DNA of 5,183 nucleotides from Treponema sp. (GTDB lineage: Bacteria; Spirochaetota; Spirochaetia; Treponematales; UBA12059). Position 1 is the stretch's first letter; each line of letters begins with the position of its first letter. Location: NCBI GenBank assembly GCA_012517645.1, contig JAAYUR010000512.1, positions 1 through 5,183 of the forward strand. Direction: 5' to 3'. Both the position numbers and the translations under genes were made by a program. The notes under the pieces were generated by a model. That model was not told the origin of the DNA, did not search any database, and worked only from the letters and a program-made list of their open reading frames with translations. Of this stretch, positions 4,121 to 5,183 are shown in pieces.

Positions 4121-5183
4121 TTACGAAGCTTGTGAAGGCGTATCGCCATGACCCCCGCCGCCCCGGAAGGTCTTCCGGACGTAGCGGCTCTGGGAGGCGA
4201 AGAGCAGGGCCGGGTAGAACAGGCCGAATTGCAGGATATCCCCCGCGGCCAGGGGCCGGTCCAGATCCTCCACGTCGCAGATCAGGTGGTCACTGGAGCT
4301 CCCGATCACCTCGACCCCGGGCTCCAGGGGAACCAGGGACTCGTGCTTGCCGAAATCCTGCTTTCCCGCGGCCAGGAGCGCCCTGCGCCGGGGGCCCCGG
4401 TCCGTGTAGGTCGGCCGCTCCCCGAAGGCGTCGATGAAGATCTCCCCCACCGGGTGGGAGGGCTTGGTCCGGACCTCGATCACCTCCGCCCGGAGGGTGG
4501 CGACTCCGGGGCTCAGCCCCGGCACGTCCACCTTGTAGAAGTGCGGGAGGTCCCGGGCCGCCAGGAGCCCCTCCCCCACCCGGAGGTTGTTGATCCCCTC
4601 GGGGAGGGCCCCGGACAGCAGGAGGGGGATGGAGGAGGTGGCCCCCCCGGACACGACCTCGAGGGCCCGGCCGATCCGGTCCTCGATCCGGCGCGCCGCC
4701 CCGGCCAGGCGGCCCAGGTTCTCCGGGGTGGGCAGGATGGAGCCGTAGCACCCCAGGTTGGTCCCGATCCCCAGCAATTCAAGGGCGGATAGTTCCCGCT
4801 CGGTCCGGACCGCCGCCTCGACCAGTTCCGTCCCGTCGAACCAACCCTCCCGGAGATCCCCCAGGTCCAGCATCAGGACGACCCCGTGCCGGCGGCCCGC
4901 CCGGTCCGCCGCCCGGTCCAGGGCGCGGAGCACGGACTCGTCGGACTGGAGGCTTCGGTCCGCCCAACGGGCCGCTTCGGCCAGCTCGCTCGGCGCCGGT
5001 ATTCGGATCAGGAGCAGGGGCACGGGAATCCCGGCCTCCTTGAGGGCCCGGAGCTGGCCTAGCCGGGAGGAGGCGATGTGGTCGCAGCCTCCCGCGACCA
5101 TCGCACGGGCCACGGGAACCAGACCGTCCGCCCCCTTCACGACGCCGCTCAGGGAGACTCCCCGAGAGCGGCAGAGACCGGCC
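4121..5183 (-). CDS. PLP-dependent alanine/ornithine racemase-family enzyme, N-terminus outside window
   Basis: A fold-type III PLP enzyme (alanine racemase N-terminal-domain barrel) resembling clostridial ornithine racemase, so it probably interconverts L- and D-amino acids. In the visible order: GVVKGADG with the Schiff-base lysine at 5135-5137, DSR-like SSR, LLLIRIP, MLDLGDLREG, GIGTNLGCYG, VVSGGATSS, GINNLRVGE, GEIFIDAFGERPTYTDRG and SSSDHLICDV. These motifs run parallel to ornithine racemase from end to end. The frame is open to the right edge (353 visible residues). The GTG at 5140 is not the real start, because the essential lysine would then be residue 2 and the first strand and helix of the barrel would be lost. 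SGGATSS departs from SGGNSSS, as I recall it, of the ornithine enzyme, so the substrate is uncertain. The gene converges on csoR with 8 bp between stops. No functional link to copper is evident. Confidence 0.82.
   Translation of the reverse strand, partial: AGLCRSRGVSLSGVVKGADGLVPVARAMVAGGCDHIASSRLGQLRALKEAGIPVPLLLIRIPAPSELAEAARWADRSLQSDESVLRALDRAADRAGRRHGVVLMLDLGDLREGWFDGTELVEAAVRTERELSALELLGIGTNLGCYGSILPTPENLGRLAGAARRIEDRIGRALEVVSGGATSSIPLLLSGALPEGINNLRVGEGLLAARDLPHFYKVDVPGLSPGVATLRAEVIEVRTKPSHPVGEIFIDAFGERPTYTDRGPRRRALLAAGKQDFGKHESLVPLEPGVEVIGSSSDHLICDVEDLDRPLAAGDILQFGLFYPALLFASQSRYVRKTFRGGGGHGDTPSQAS

Noticed and set aside
1205..4135. A 976-codon open frame on the plus strand starting at ATG 1205
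   Set aside because: It is a frame-shifted shadow of copA and csoR. The product is an implausible Gly/Arg/Pro-rich chain, the start abuts the SD with no spacer, and the GC bias falls at the wrong codon position.
4163..4178. CCGGAAG / CTTCCGG palindrome near the end of the racemase-like gene, a possible csoR terminator
   Set aside because: It lies within the racemase coding sequence, has only a 2-nt centre and is not followed by a T-run. It is probably a codon-driven coincidence.

Overview
This is a GC-rich bacterial window. Third codon positions are almost all G or C, genes are tightly packed, and starts have GGAG/AGGA-type Shine-Dalgarno sequences. The gene set (compact TtcA-type tRNA thiolase, CopA, CsoR-family repressor, ornithine-racemase-like enzyme) fits a GC-rich environmental bacterium, for example of the Desulfobacterota/Desulfuromonadota or Acidobacteriota type. 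The window alone does not fix the taxon.

Layout, left to right: (1) the last 27 codons of an unidentified plus-strand gene, ending at 85; (2) a convergent minus-strand gene at 160-876 for a 238-aa TtcA-like tRNA 2-thiocytidine synthetase with a GTG start; (3) a 338-bp divergent regulatory region, 877-1214; (4) copA at 1215-3707, a Cu(I)-exporting P1B-type ATPase with two metal-binding domains; (5) csoR at 3711-4112, a copper-sensing repressor with a cysteine-bearing N-terminal extension; (6) a minus-strand alanine/ornithine-racemase-family gene from 4121 to the right edge. Its true N-terminus lies outside the window, and its PLP lysine codon is at 5135-5137.

The copper genes form a self-contained feedback circuit. 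A sigma70-type promoter (TTGACC, 18 nt, TACTAT) lies ahead of copA, and a 17-bp palindrome, ATACCCCCTGGGGGTAT, of the CsoR operator type overlaps its -10 box and predicted start point. CsoR, made from the second gene of the operon, should block this promoter until Cu(I) binds it. Copper then induces both the exporter and its repressor.

The part that standard annotation explains least is the leader between the promoter and copA. The operator is followed directly by two long perfect inverted repeats (16-bp and 15-bp arms), then a long-range stem, a 30-codon upstream reading frame and a GC-rich hairpin just before the copA ribosome binding site. If the predicted start point is right, the operon has a structured 5' leader of about 230 nt with its first stem almost at the 5' end. 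This is the main candidate for something undescribed. Its function is inference only.
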